From: Actinomycetes bacterium
Lineage (GTDB): Bacteria > Actinomycetota > Actinomycetes > Actinomycetales > Cellulomonadaceae
NCBI GenBank assembly: GCA_023389545.1
Contig: JAEWEI010000396.1
Coordinates: 1 to 9,634, forward strand
DNA: 9,634 nt
Reading direction: 5' to 3'
The first letter of the stretch is position 1. The number at the start of each line of letters is the position of its first letter. Below, piece by piece: positions 1 to 9,215 of this stretch. The notes below the pieces were generated by a model. That model saw nothing but the letters and a program-made list of their open reading frames with translations. It was not told the origin of the DNA and searched no databases. Made by a program: the position numbers and the translations under genes.

Positions 1-1136
1 GCGACGAGGCGCGCTGGGAGCTCGAGTGGCTGCTGCGCATGCAGGTCCCGGCGGGGCAGCGGTACGCGGGCCTGGCCCACCACAAGGTCGCGGACGAGCG
101 GTGGACGCCGATCCCCACGCTCCCGCATGAGGACCCGCAGCCCCGCTACCTGCACCGGCCGTCGACGGCGGCGGCCCTCAACCTCGCGGCCGCGGCCGCC
201 CAGGGCGCGCGAGTCTTCGCCGCCGAGGACCCGGCGTTCGCCGCCCGGCTGCTCGCCGCGGCCCGCGCGGCGCATGCGGCCGCCCTGCGCCACCCGGATC
301 TGCTGGCGCCGGACACGAACGTGCTGGCCAACGGGGGCAGCGGCCCGTATGACGACACCGACCTGCGGGACGAGTGGTACTGGGCCGCCGTGGAGCTGTA
401 TCTGACGACCGGCGACGAGCAGCACCTCGACGCGCTGCGCGCCAACGCCTGCCACGTGGACGGGGACGTCGACGTGTTCGCCGACATCGACTGGCAGCGG
501 GTGGGCGGCCTCGCCAGGCTCCACCTGGCCCTCGTGCCGAGCGCCCTGCCGCAGGGCGAGGCCGACGCCGTGCGGGCATCGGTGGTGGCCGCCGCGGACG
601 CGATCCTGGCGGTGCAGGCGGCCCAGCCGTTCGGGCACCCGTATGCGCCGCCGGACGGCAGGTACGACTGGGGCTCGAACGGCCTGCTGCTCAACCAGCT
701 CACCGTGCTGGGCGCCGCCTGGGCGCTGACCGGGGACGCGCGGCACCGGGACGGGCTCGCCCAGGGCATGGACTACGTGCTCGGGCGGAACGCCCTCGGG
801 CTCTCCTACGTGACCGGCCACGGCACGCGCGCCGTGCACAACCAGCACAGCCGCTGGTACGCGCACCAGGTGGACCCGGCGCTGCCGCACCCACCGCGCG
901 GCTCGCTGAGCGGCGGCCCGAACTCCGCCGCCCCGGACCCGGTCTCCGCCGCGCTGGTGGCCGGCCTCCCGGCCCAGCAGTGCTACGTGGACGACATCGG
1001 CGCGTACGGCGTCAACGAGATCACCATCAACTGGAACGCGCCCCTCGCTCAGGTGTCCGCGCTGCTGGCGGGGGTGCTCACACCTCGGGGGCGCCCGGGC
1101 ACTGCGCCAGCCACTGCGCCACAGTGTCTAGACTGA
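1..1136 (+). CDS. Glycoside hydrolase family 9 (endoglucanase/cellulase type), C-terminal part, 5' end outside window
   Basis: The frame is open from position 3 to the TGA at 1134-1136, so the gene enters from the left and lacks its N-terminus. GH9 enzymes hydrolyse beta-1,4-glucans by inversion with an (alpha/alpha)6 barrel. Visible here are the barrel segment [16 protein letters not shown] (about 370-417), a [18 protein letters not shown] stretch (about 808-870) matching the GH9 His/Arg signature region, the GGPNS loop (about 913-927), and the C-terminal signature with DDIGAYG and [11 protein letters not shown]. In that signature the Glu at 1017-1019 is the expected catalytic acid. The Asp-rich base motif would lie upstream of the window. 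The catalytic domain ends near LLAGVL, followed by about 18 low-complexity residues. No carbohydrate-binding module or linker follows. The last codons overlap the predicted ileS promoter. The family call is firm. The exact substrate, secretion signal and full length cannot be seen. Confidence 0.9.
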   Translation, partial: DEARWELEWLLRMQVPAGQRYAGLAHHKVADERWTPIPTLPHEDPQPRYLHRPSTAAALNLAAAAAQGARVFAAEDPAFAARLLAAARAAHAAALRHPDLLAPDTNVLANGGSGPYDDTDLRDEWYWAAVELYLTTGDEQHLDALRANACHVDGDVDVFADIDWQRVGGLARLHLALVPSALPQGEADAVRASVVAAADAILAVQAAQPFGHPYAPPDGRYDWGSNGLLLNQLTVLGAAWALTGDARHRDGLAQGMDYVLGRNALGLSYVTGHGTRAVHNQHSRWYAHQVDPALPHPPRGSLSGGPNSAAPDPVSAALVAGLPAQQCYVDDIGAYGVNEITINWNAPLAQVSALLAGVLTPRGRPGTAPATAPQCLD

Positions 1137-1141
1137 CGCCA
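1124..1141 (+). promoter_or_regulatory. Putative promoter -10 region for the ileS T-box transcript
   Basis: TAGACT at 1129-1134 fits the actinobacterial TAnnnT -10 pattern. It lies 6-7 bases before 1141, just upstream of the first base pair of the predicted T-box Stem I (1144). No good -35 box is seen 16-19 bases upstream. The element sits inside the last codons and stop codon of the GH9 gene. The placement agrees with a T-box RNA that begins almost directly with Stem I, but the start site is inferred. Confidence 0.5.
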
Positions 1142-1284
1142 ACGGCTACGACCCGGCTATCACCGGTGAGCCTCCGGAAGAACAGCTGGCGCCCGGCGGG
1201 CGCCGCCCAGTAGACCCGGACGGGTGGGCCCGTCATCGCCTGGACATCGAGTGGTCGGCCACGTGCGCGCACGTCAGCCGGCAA

Positions 1285-1338
1285 GCGGGGTGGTACCGCG
1301 GTGGGCCGCAGCTCTCAGGGGCGGCCTGTCGTCCTCGC
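1285..1338 (+). promoter_or_regulatory. T-box antisequestrator (tRNA acceptor-end binding fold)
   Basis: Helix A1 is GCGGGG 1285-1290 paired with CCTCGC 1333-1338, with one G-U pair. The bulge TGGTACC at 1291-1297 carries UGGU, which pairs with the NCCA end of uncharged tRNA-Ile. Helix A2 is GCG 1298-1300 paired with CGT 1330-1332. A distal hairpin pairs GGCCGC 1304-1309 with GCGGCC 1321-1326. All parts match the canonical T-box antiterminator/antisequestrator layout. Its 3' strand (1330-1338) is shared with the competing sequestrator. Confidence 0.88.
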
Positions 1339-1363
1339 GGCGAACCACGACGACGACCAGGAG
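1325..1363 (+). promoter_or_regulatory. Shine-Dalgarno sequestrator and ribosome-binding site of ileS
   Basis: The Shine-Dalgarno is AGGAG at 1359-1363, 11 bases before the ATG at 1375. CCTGTCGTC (1325-1333) pairs with GACGAC-c-AGG (1352-1361) over 9 base pairs with one bulged C at 1358. This hides the AGG of the ribosome-binding site. The fold uses 1325-1333, which the tRNA-bound antisequestrator needs, so the two are mutually exclusive. This also supports the ATG at 1375 as the true start. Confidence 0.8.
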
Positions 1364-1374
1364 CCCGCACCGAC

Positions 1375-4607
<3,233 letters not shown>

Positions 4608-4611
<4 letters not shown>

Positions 4612-5990
4612 GCGGCCCGGGCGGCGCCGAGCACCTGCGTCGCGAGGCCCAGGACGCGGCGCGCACGGCGGCCGACGAGGTGTACGCGGCGATCCTCGAG
4701 CGGGCGCCGGAGCACGACATCGACCCGACGCTCGACCGGGTGCGCGCGGTGTGCGACCTGCTGGGCGACCCGCAGCGCTCGTTCCGCACGGTGCACGTCA
4801 CGGGCACCAACGGCAAGACGTCCACGGCGCGCATGGTCGAGTCGCTGTTGCGCGAGCTGGGCCTGCGCACGGGCCGGTTCACCAGCCCGCACCTGACCCG
4901 CGTCACCGAGCGCATCGCGATCGACGGCGAGCCGATCTCCGATGAGCGCTTCGTCGAGGTGTGGCAGGACGTCGCGCCGTACATCCAGATGGTCGACACG
5001 GCGTCGCTCGCCGAGGGCCAGCCCCGCCTCAGCTTCTTCGAGGTGTTCACCGTGATGGCGTTCGCGGCGTTCGCGGACACCCCGGTGGACGTCGCGGTCA
5101 TCGAGGTGGGGCTCGGCGGGCGGTGGGACGCCACCAACGTCGTCGACGGCGACGTCGCGATCCTCACACCGGTGGCCATCGACCATGAGCGCTACCTCGG
5201 GAGCACCCTGGTGGAGATCGCGGGGGAGAAGGCCGGGATCATCAAGGACGGCGCCACAGTCGTCCTGGCCCCCCAGCACGAGGACGTCGAGGGCGTGGTG
5301 CTCGCGGCGGCCGCCGAGCGGGGCGCCCGCGTGGTCCGCGACGGCGTCGACATCGACGTGGTGGACCGGCAGGTCGCCGTGGGCGGGCAGGTGCTCTCGC
5401 TGCGCGGGCTGGGCGGCGTCTACACCGAGGTCTTCCTGCCGATGTACGGCGCGTACCAGGCGCACAACGCGCTGCTGGCGCTCGTCGCGGTCGAGGCCCT
5501 GGTCACGGGCGGGGCCGCGCTGGACGCCAGCGTGGTCGAGGCCGCGTTCGGGTCGGTGAGCTCGCCAGGCCGCCTCGAGGTGGTGCGCACGAGCCCGACG
5601 ATCTTGGTCGACGGGGCGCACAACCCCGCTGGCGCGGAGGCACTCGCGGGCGCCGTCGAGGAGGCGTTCGACTTCACCAGCCTCGTGGGCGTGGTGGGCG
5701 TCATGGCCGACAAGGACCCCGAGAACATCCTCGCCGCGCTCGAGCCGCTGCTCGCCGAGGTGGTGGTCACTCGGGCGTCCACCGATCGGGCGCTCGACGT
5801 GGTGGACCTCGCCGAGGTGGCTGTCGACGTGTTCGGCGAGGACCGGGTGCACGTCGCCGAGCGGCTCGACGAGGCCATCGACCTGGCGGCCGCGCGGGCC
5901 GAGTCACTCGAGGACTTCGGCTCCGGGGTGCTCGTCACCGGCTCGATCCTGCTCGTCGCCGAGGCGCGGGTGCTGCTCGGCAGGCCGTGA
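4608..5990 (+). CDS. folC: Bifunctional dihydrofolate synthase/folylpolyglutamate synthase
   Basis: This 460-residue Mur-ligase-family enzyme joins glutamate to dihydropteroate and adds gamma-linked glutamates to folates, using ATP. The P-loop is VTGTNGKTS at 64-72. The conserved [13 protein letters not shown] follows at 91-103 and [12 protein letters not shown] at 166-177. [14 protein letters not shown] is at 185-198, and GEKAGI at 206-211 contains the lysine (K208) normally carbamylated in this family. The C-terminal VDGAHNP motif is at 334-340. The length suits the family (about 420-460); the N-terminal 25 residues are a variable charged lead. The ATG overlaps the ileS stop as ATGA and has GGAG at 4599-4602, so it is probably translated by coupling from ileS. 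Separate control would have to lie inside ileS, and none was seen. The gene is followed by a strong hairpin. Confidence 0.96.
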
Positions 5991-5996
5991 CGGTCC

Positions 5997-6039
5997 GTGC
6001 CGGGCCATCGCGGGCGCTCCCCGCTTGACGGCCCGGCAC
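5997..6039 (+). terminator. Long GC-rich hairpin after folC, probable terminator without a U-tract
   Basis: A perfect 10-bp inverted repeat, GTGCCGGGCC (5997-6006) with GGCCCGGCAC (6030-6039), encloses a second 5-bp helix, GCGGG (6010-6014) with CCCGC (6020-6024). It begins six bases after the folC stop. No T-run follows, as is common for actinobacterial I-shaped terminators. It separates the ileS-folC unit from dhaKLM. A role in RNA stability or as an end point for Rho is also possible. Confidence 0.72.
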
Positions 6040-6133
6040 ACCGGCACGAGTGTGAGGGTGAGGCTCCGGACCTGGGTCCCGCGCCTCGGTGCGCCTCAAC
6101 GGTGCGGCCACGCGGCACGAAGGGAAGATCGCG
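6040..6133 (+). promoter_or_regulatory. Upstream region of dhaK, promoter expected but not resolved
   Basis: This short GC-rich stretch must hold most of the dhaKLM control signals if the hairpin before it terminates. TTGACG at 6025-6030 could be a -35 box, but it lies within the 3' part of the hairpin and the sequence 17 bases later (GAGTGT) is a poor -10. Two short direct repeats are present: CGGTGCG at 6087-6093 and 6100-6106, and CGGCACGA at 6042-6049 and 6113-6120. AAGGGA at 6120-6125 is the likely ribosome-binding site, 8 bases before the dhaK ATG. Confidence 0.3.
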
Positions 6134-7129
6134 ATGAAGAAGCTGATCAATGACCCGCAGACCGTGGTCGCCGAGTCGGTGGCCGGGTTCGGGCACGCGC
6201 ATGCCGACGTGGTGGTCGTGCACGCCGACCCCCTGTTCGTCAGCCGGGCCGGGGGCGCCGTGCCCGGCAAGGTGGGGCTGGTGAGCGGCGGGGGCAGTGG
6301 GCACGAGCCGCTGCACGCCGGGTTCGTGGGCAGGGGGATGCTCGACGCCGCCGTTCCCGGGCCCGTGTTCACCTCGCCGACGCCGGACCAGATCAGCCCG
6401 GCCATCGCGGCCGCCGACTCGGGCGCGGGCGTGCTCGCGATCGTGAAGAATTACACCGGCGACGTGCTCAACTTCGAGACAGCCGCCGAGCTGGCGGACG
6501 CCGACGGCCACCGGGTGCGGACAGTCGTCGTCGCCGACGATGTGGCGGTCGAGGACTCGCTCTACACCGCGGGGCGGCGCGGCGTCGCGGGGACGGTCGC
6601 AGTGGAGAAGATCGCCGGGGCGGCCGCCGAGCGCGGTGACGGCCTCGAGCAAGTCACGGAGGTCGCTGAGCGGGTCATCGCCAACGTCCGCTCGATGGGC
6701 GTGGCGCTCACCGCCTGCACCGTGCCCCATGCCGGGGCGCCGAGCTTCGACCTGCCGGAGGACGAGATCGAGGTGGGCATCGGGATCCACGGCGAGCCCG
6801 GACGGCGCCGCGTCCCCATGGCGCCCGCCGACGAGATCACCCAGATGCTGCTCGACCCGGTGGCCGACGACCTCGGCCTCGCGGCGGGCGACAAGGTGCT
6901 GCTGCTGGTCAACGGGATGGGTGGCACTCCGGCGTCCGAGCTCTACGTCGTCTATGGTCGGGCTCGCAGGCTGCTGGAGGAGCGTGGGGTCGAGGTGGCC
7001 CGTTCGCTCGTCGGCAACTATGTGACGTCGCTCGAGATGCAGGGAGCGTCGGTGACAGTGCTCCGGCTGGACGAGGAGCTGACCGGGTTGTGGGATGCGC
7101 CGGTGCACACCGCCGCGCTGCGTTGGTGA
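6134..7129 (+). CDS. dhaK: PTS-dependent dihydroxyacetone kinase, dihydroxyacetone-binding subunit DhaK
   Basis: DhaK binds dihydroxyacetone covalently and presents it for phosphorylation to DHAP by DhaL-ADP/ATP. The 331-residue product has the family opening MKKLINDPQTVV. GGGSGHEP contains H57, KNYTGDVLNFE contains D110, and GIGIHGEPG contains H219. These correspond to E. coli H56, D109 and H218 with a constant offset of one: two catalytic residues and the histidine that forms the hemiaminal with substrate. The C-terminus ends in the usual Trp. An in-frame GTG at 6089 would add 15 residues, but the ATG at 6134 is preferred because it gives the conserved N-terminus and has AAGGGA eight bases upstream. 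The gene heads a dhaK-dhaL-dhaM cluster. DhaK proteins are usually about 330-356 residues, so this one is complete. Confidence 0.96.
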   Translation: MKKLINDPQTVVAESVAGFGHAHADVVVVHADPLFVSRAGGAVPGKVGLVSGGGSGHEPLHAGFVGRGMLDAAVPGPVFTSPTPDQISPAIAAADSGAGVLAIVKNYTGDVLNFETAAELADADGHRVRTVVVADDVAVEDSLYTAGRRGVAGTVAVEKIAGAAAERGDGLEQVTEVAERVIANVRSMGVALTACTVPHAGAPSFDLPEDEIEVGIGIHGEPGRRRVPMAPADEITQMLLDPVADDLGLAAGDKVLLLVNGMGGTPASELYVVYGRARRLLEERGVEVARSLVGNYVTSLEMQGASVTVLRLDEELTGLWDAPVHTAALRW

Positions 7130-7153
7130 CGTCGCCTCCGAGGGACCCTGAGC

Positions 7154-7159
7154 AAGGAG
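7154..7159 (+). promoter_or_regulatory. Ribosome-binding site of dhaL
   Basis: AAGGAG lies 7 bases before the dhaL ATG, in the 37-base gap after dhaK. It is the strongest Shine-Dalgarno in the window and fixes the dhaL start. Confidence 0.75.
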
Positions 7160-7166
7160 CTGGAGC

Positions 7167-7811
7167 ATGACGCTGGACGTGACGTGGGCCATCGCATGGG
7201 TGCGCGGCACGGCTGACACCGTGGCCGAGCACAGGGACGAGCTGGTCGAGCTCGACCGGCAGATCGGCGACGGGGACCACGGGGAGAACCTCACCCGGGG
7301 GTTCTCCGCGGTGATCCAGCGCCTCGACGCGCTCGAGGAGCCCCCGGCGGAGGTCGGCGACGTGCTCAAGCTCGTCGCGACGACGCTGATGTCGACGGTC
7401 GGCGGGGCCGCGGGGCCGCTGTACGGCACCGCGTACCTGCGCGCCGCGAAGGCCACGGGAGTCCCCGAGCTCGACAGCGCGGGCGTCGTGGCGTTGCTCG
7501 AGGGCGCCCTGGAGGGCATCGTCGTGCGCGGCAAGTCGACCACCGGCGAGAAGACGATGGTCGACGCGTGGTCGCCAGCCGTCGAGGCGGCGGTGGCGGC
7601 CGCCGACGCGGGGCAGGACCCTGCCGGGGTGCTCGACGCGGCGGCCGACGCCGCCGAGCGTGGCGCCGAGGCGACCATCCCGATGGTGGCGACCAAGGGG
7701 CGCGCGAGCTATCTGGGGGAGCGGTCCGCCGGGCACCGCGACCCGGGCGCCGAGTCGAGCGCGCTGGTGCTGCGCGCCGCGGCGCGTGCTGCGGCTGAGG
7801 CGGCGGCATGA
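7167..7811 (+). CDS. dhaL: Dihydroxyacetone kinase ADP-binding subunit DhaL
   Basis: DhaL keeps a tightly bound ADP as a cofactor. DhaM rephosphorylates the ADP to ATP in place, and DhaL passes the phosphate to dihydroxyacetone held on DhaK. The 214-residue length is typical. The magnesium-binding aspartates are in the same numbering as E. coli: D30, D35 and D37 in ELDRQIGDGDHGENLTRGF. The nucleotide-binding loop GGAAGPLYG (79-87) replaces the more common GGTSGPLYG. GEKTMVD (127-133) matches the GDKTMLD motif. The ATG is set by AAGGAG 7 bases upstream. The gene follows dhaK after 37 bases, and its TGA overlaps the dhaM start as ATGA, so the three genes are very likely one operon with coupled translation of dhaL and dhaM. 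Confidence 0.96.
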   Translation: MTLDVTWAIAWVRGTADTVAEHRDELVELDRQIGDGDHGENLTRGFSAVIQRLDALEEPPAEVGDVLKLVATTLMSTVGGAAGPLYGTAYLRAAKATGVPELDSAGVVALLEGALEGIVVRGKSTTGEKTMVDAWSPAVEAAVAAADAGQDPAGVLDAAADAAERGAEATIPMVATKGRASYLGERSAGHRDPGAESSALVLRAAARAAAEAAA

Positions 7812-8563
7812 GCCTTCCGGCCGACTCCGGCGGCGAGGGCGCCGTCGCGCGGGTGGCGTTGGTGCTGGTGTCGCACTCCGAGCAACTCGCACAGGGGGTG
7901 GCCGAGCTGGCCGCGCAGATGGCGCCGCAGGTGCTGCTGCTGCCGGCGGGCGGCGACGGCGCTGGCGGCCTCGGAACGAGTTTCGAGCGGGTGGAGGACG
8001 CCTTGGCCCGCGCGACGCAGGACGGCCGCTCCGCGGTGGTGCTGACCGACTTGGGCTCGGCGGTGCTCACCACCGAGTCGGTGCTGGACCTGGCTGAGCC
8101 GGAGGTGGCCGCGCGGGTGCGCATCGCCGACGCGCCGCTGGTCGAGGGCGCGGTCGCCGCAGCGGTGACGGCGCACGGCGGGGGAGGCCTCGACGCCGTC
8201 CTCGCCTCCGCCGAGCAGGCGGGATCGACGTTCGCGCCATCGGCAGCCCAGACGAACGCCGACACGTCGGCAGCGCAGGCCGCAGGAGCGCAGGCGGACG
8301 AGGCGTTGGAGGGCATGGCCGTCGTGACGCTCCGCAATCCGCTCGGCCTGCACGCCCGCCCCGCGGCGATGCTCGCCCGCATGGTCGCGGGCTTCGACGC
8401 GGCCGTCACCGTCGACGGTGTCAACGCCGCGAGCGTGCTGGAGCTGATGAAGTTGGGCGCGACGGGTGGGCAGGAGCTCACCGTGCGGGCCTCAGGGGCG
8501 GAGGGCCGGGCTGCGTTGGACGCGGTGGTGGAAGCCATCGAGGGCGGCTTCGGCGAGGTCTGA
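7808..8563 (+). CDS. dhaM: PTS phosphoryl donor DhaM, EIIA(Man-like) domain fused to HPr
   Basis: DhaM carries phosphate from the PTS to the ADP bound on DhaL. The 251-residue product has two domains. Residues 13 to about 135 are the EIIA-mannose-like domain, with LVLVSHSEQLAQGV containing active H23, and the GGLGTSFERV and VVLTDLGSAVLTTES segments typical of DhaM. Residues 136-168 are a low-complexity Ala/Gln/Thr linker. Residues 169-251 are an HPr domain: NPLGLHARPAAML with phosphorylatable H182, and SVLELMKLGA with S209 in the position of HPr Ser46. E. coli DhaM has a further Enzyme I-like domain after HPr; here the protein stops after HPr. The ATG overlaps the dhaL stop, with GAGG 7 bases upstream. 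Phosphate would have to come from a separate Enzyme I, acting directly on this HPr domain or through a general HPr. Confidence 0.93.
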   Translation: MSLPADSGGEGAVARVALVLVSHSEQLAQGVAELAAQMAPQVLLLPAGGDGAGGLGTSFERVEDALARATQDGRSAVVLTDLGSAVLTTESVLDLAEPEVAARVRIADAPLVEGAVAAAVTAHGGGGLDAVLASAEQAGSTFAPSAAQTNADTSAAQAAGAQADEALEGMAVVTLRNPLGLHARPAAMLARMVAGFDAAVTVDGVNAASVLELMKLGATGGQELTVRASGAEGRAALDAVVEAIEGGFGEV

Positions 8564-8582
8564 GAAGCATCTCGGCGCAAGT

Positions 8583-8612
8583 TTGCAGTCGTGTAATATT
8601 TCACCCGTGCAA
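8583..8612 (+). promoter_or_regulatory. Dyad operator over the tetR promoter and start codon
   Basis: An inverted repeat is centred between 8597 and 8598. The outer arms are TTGCA (8583-8587) and TGCAA (8608-8612). The inner arms are GTG (8591-8593) and CAC (8602-8604), around a central AATATT (8595-8600). Eleven of 15 positions pair. It is one of the few AT-rich spots in the window and includes TAATAT (8594-8599), a plausible -10 box. Its size and position suit autorepression by the TetR protein encoded immediately downstream. Confidence 0.65.
8594..8607 (+). promoter_or_regulatory. Putative -10 box of a leaderless tetR transcript
   Basis: TAATAT at 8594-8599 fits the TAnnnT pattern and ends 7 bases before the GTG at 8607. 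The RNA would therefore start at or one base before the start codon. No Shine-Dalgarno is present upstream of the GTG. No clear -35 is seen. Leaderless mRNAs are frequent in actinobacteria. Confidence 0.5.
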
Positions 8613-9215
8613 GAAGATGAGGTCGGCGGAGGGCTGCGCGAGCGCAAGAAGCGCGCACGCCGGGCGGCCCTCATCGACGTCGCCCAGCGACTCGCCGCCG
8701 AGCGTGGCCTCGACGGCGTCACCGTCGAGGACATCTGCGCCGAGGTCGGCGTCTCGCCCCGCACGTTCTTCAACTACTTCGAGACGAAGGACGACGCGGT
8801 GCTCGGCGTCGGCGAGTGGGGCGTCGACCCGGAGGCCCGCGACGAGTTCGTGAGCGGGGGGCCCACCGGCGACCTGCTCACCGACCTCCAGGCGCTGGCC
8901 CGGCGGGTCATCGACCGGCAGTTCGCCCCCGGTGACCAGGTGCGCTGCGCCCACGAGATCGCCCAGCACGAGCCGCGGCTCGCCCAGCGGCGGCTGAGCT
9001 GGATGGACGCCCAGCGCAGCAGCGTCGAGGACCTCATCGGCCAGCGGTTCGCCCACACCGGGACCACCGGCATCGGCGTGGACGTCGCCGGCATGGCCCT
9101 CCTGCTGTTGACGCATGTCGCGGTGCAGCGCTGGGAGGCGGACGGCGACTCCCTCCACGCGTCCGACAGGCTTCCCCAGGTCGCCGCCGAGCTCCGCACG
9201 CTCACCGGCGCCTGA
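8607..9215 (+). CDS. TetR-family transcriptional regulator
   Basis: This is a one-component repressor of 202 residues if translated from the GTG at 8607. A basic lead (RERKKRARRAALIDVAQRLAAERG, about 11-34) is followed by the helix-turn-helix VTVEDICAEVGVSPRTFFNYFETKDDAVL (38-66), a very typical TetR DNA-binding domain. The C-terminal helical ligand domain is not specific enough to name a ligand. The frame stays open further upstream into dhaM, but the GTG is chosen because it places the N-terminus at the usual distance from the HTH and follows the -10-like box directly. The dyad at 8583-8612 is the likely operator. An MFS exporter starts 99 bases downstream, pointing to control of efflux. 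Control of the upstream dha genes is possible (TetR-type DhaS activates dha genes in Lactococcus) but not supported here. Confidence 0.9.
   Translation: MQEDEVGGGLRERKKRARRAALIDVAQRLAAERGLDGVTVEDICAEVGVSPRTFFNYFETKDDAVLGVGEWGVDPEARDEFVSGGPTGDLLTDLQALARRVIDRQFAPGDQVRCAHEIAQHEPRLAQRRLSWMDAQRSSVEDLIGQRFAHTGTTGIGVDVAGMALLLLTHVAVQRWEADGDSLHASDRLPQVAAELRTLTGA

Larger units (their letters stand above)
1141..1374 (+). promoter_or_regulatory. Isoleucine T-box riboswitch (translational, ultrashort Stem I) in the ileS leader
   Basis: This leader fills the whole gap before ileS. Stem I is 1144-1147 paired with 1169-1172, plus 1153-1156 with 1163-1166. The six-base loop (1157-1162) contains AUC at 1159-1161, the isoleucine specifier. 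Stem II can form from 1173-1177 with 1216-1220, enclosing a 7-bp hairpin (1188-1194 with 1198-1204) and the AGTAGA-type internal-loop bases at 1209-1214. A further hairpin pairs 1221-1224 with 1229-1232, in the place of Stem IIA. A 14-base palindrome (1261-1274) may be an additional hairpin. The T-box core GGGGTGGTACCGCGG lies at 1287-1301. There is no terminator before the ATG. The end of the leader can instead pair with the ileS ribosome-binding site, so control is at translation. This architecture is known for actinobacterial ileS (Mycobacterium, Nocardia). The call is near certain; helix boundaries were drawn by eye. Confidence 0.95.

Noticed and set aside
374..1213. A 279-codon + strand frame overlapping the GH9 gene and the T-box.
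   Set aside because: Its composition is almost entirely Arg, Ala, Gly and Pro, as expected for an out-of-frame reading of high-GC coding DNA. The GH9 frame shows family motifs across the same region.
1078..1284. A 68-codon open frame on the - strand that reads like a plausible conserved small protein.
   Set aside because: It is the antisense of the T-box Stem I and Stem II, plus the GH9 tail. The apparent conservation would come from the RNA structure. No ribosome-binding site or partner gene supports it. Similar hypothetical proteins in databases would likely be the same artefact.
1286..1345. The T-box region as a transcription terminator.
   Set aside because: The hairpins here are not followed by a T-run, and the 3' strand is directed at the Shine-Dalgarno. 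This fits the translational T-box class.
6089..6133. An upstream GTG start for dhaK that would add 15 residues.
   Set aside because: The added residues match no family N-terminus. The ATG at 6134 gives the standard MKKLIN opening, aligns all three active residues with E. coli at a constant offset, and has AAGGGA at a good distance.
6040..6133. Short direct repeats (CGGTGCG and CGGCACGA) as operators for dhaK.
   Set aside because: Repeats of 7-8 bases are expected by chance in sequence this GC-rich and have no regular spacing. They are noted only as weak candidates.
8466..8606. An ATG at 8466 as the start of the TetR gene.
   Set aside because: It lies inside the HPr domain of dhaM in another frame and would add 47 residues unlike any TetR N-terminus. 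The GTG at 8607 next to the -10-like box and dyad fits much better.
8564..8606. A terminator between dhaM and tetR.
   Set aside because: No GC-rich stem is present. The inverted repeat has an AT-rich centre and mismatches and overlaps a promoter-like box, so it is better read as an operator. Read-through from dhaM into tetR therefore cannot be excluded.
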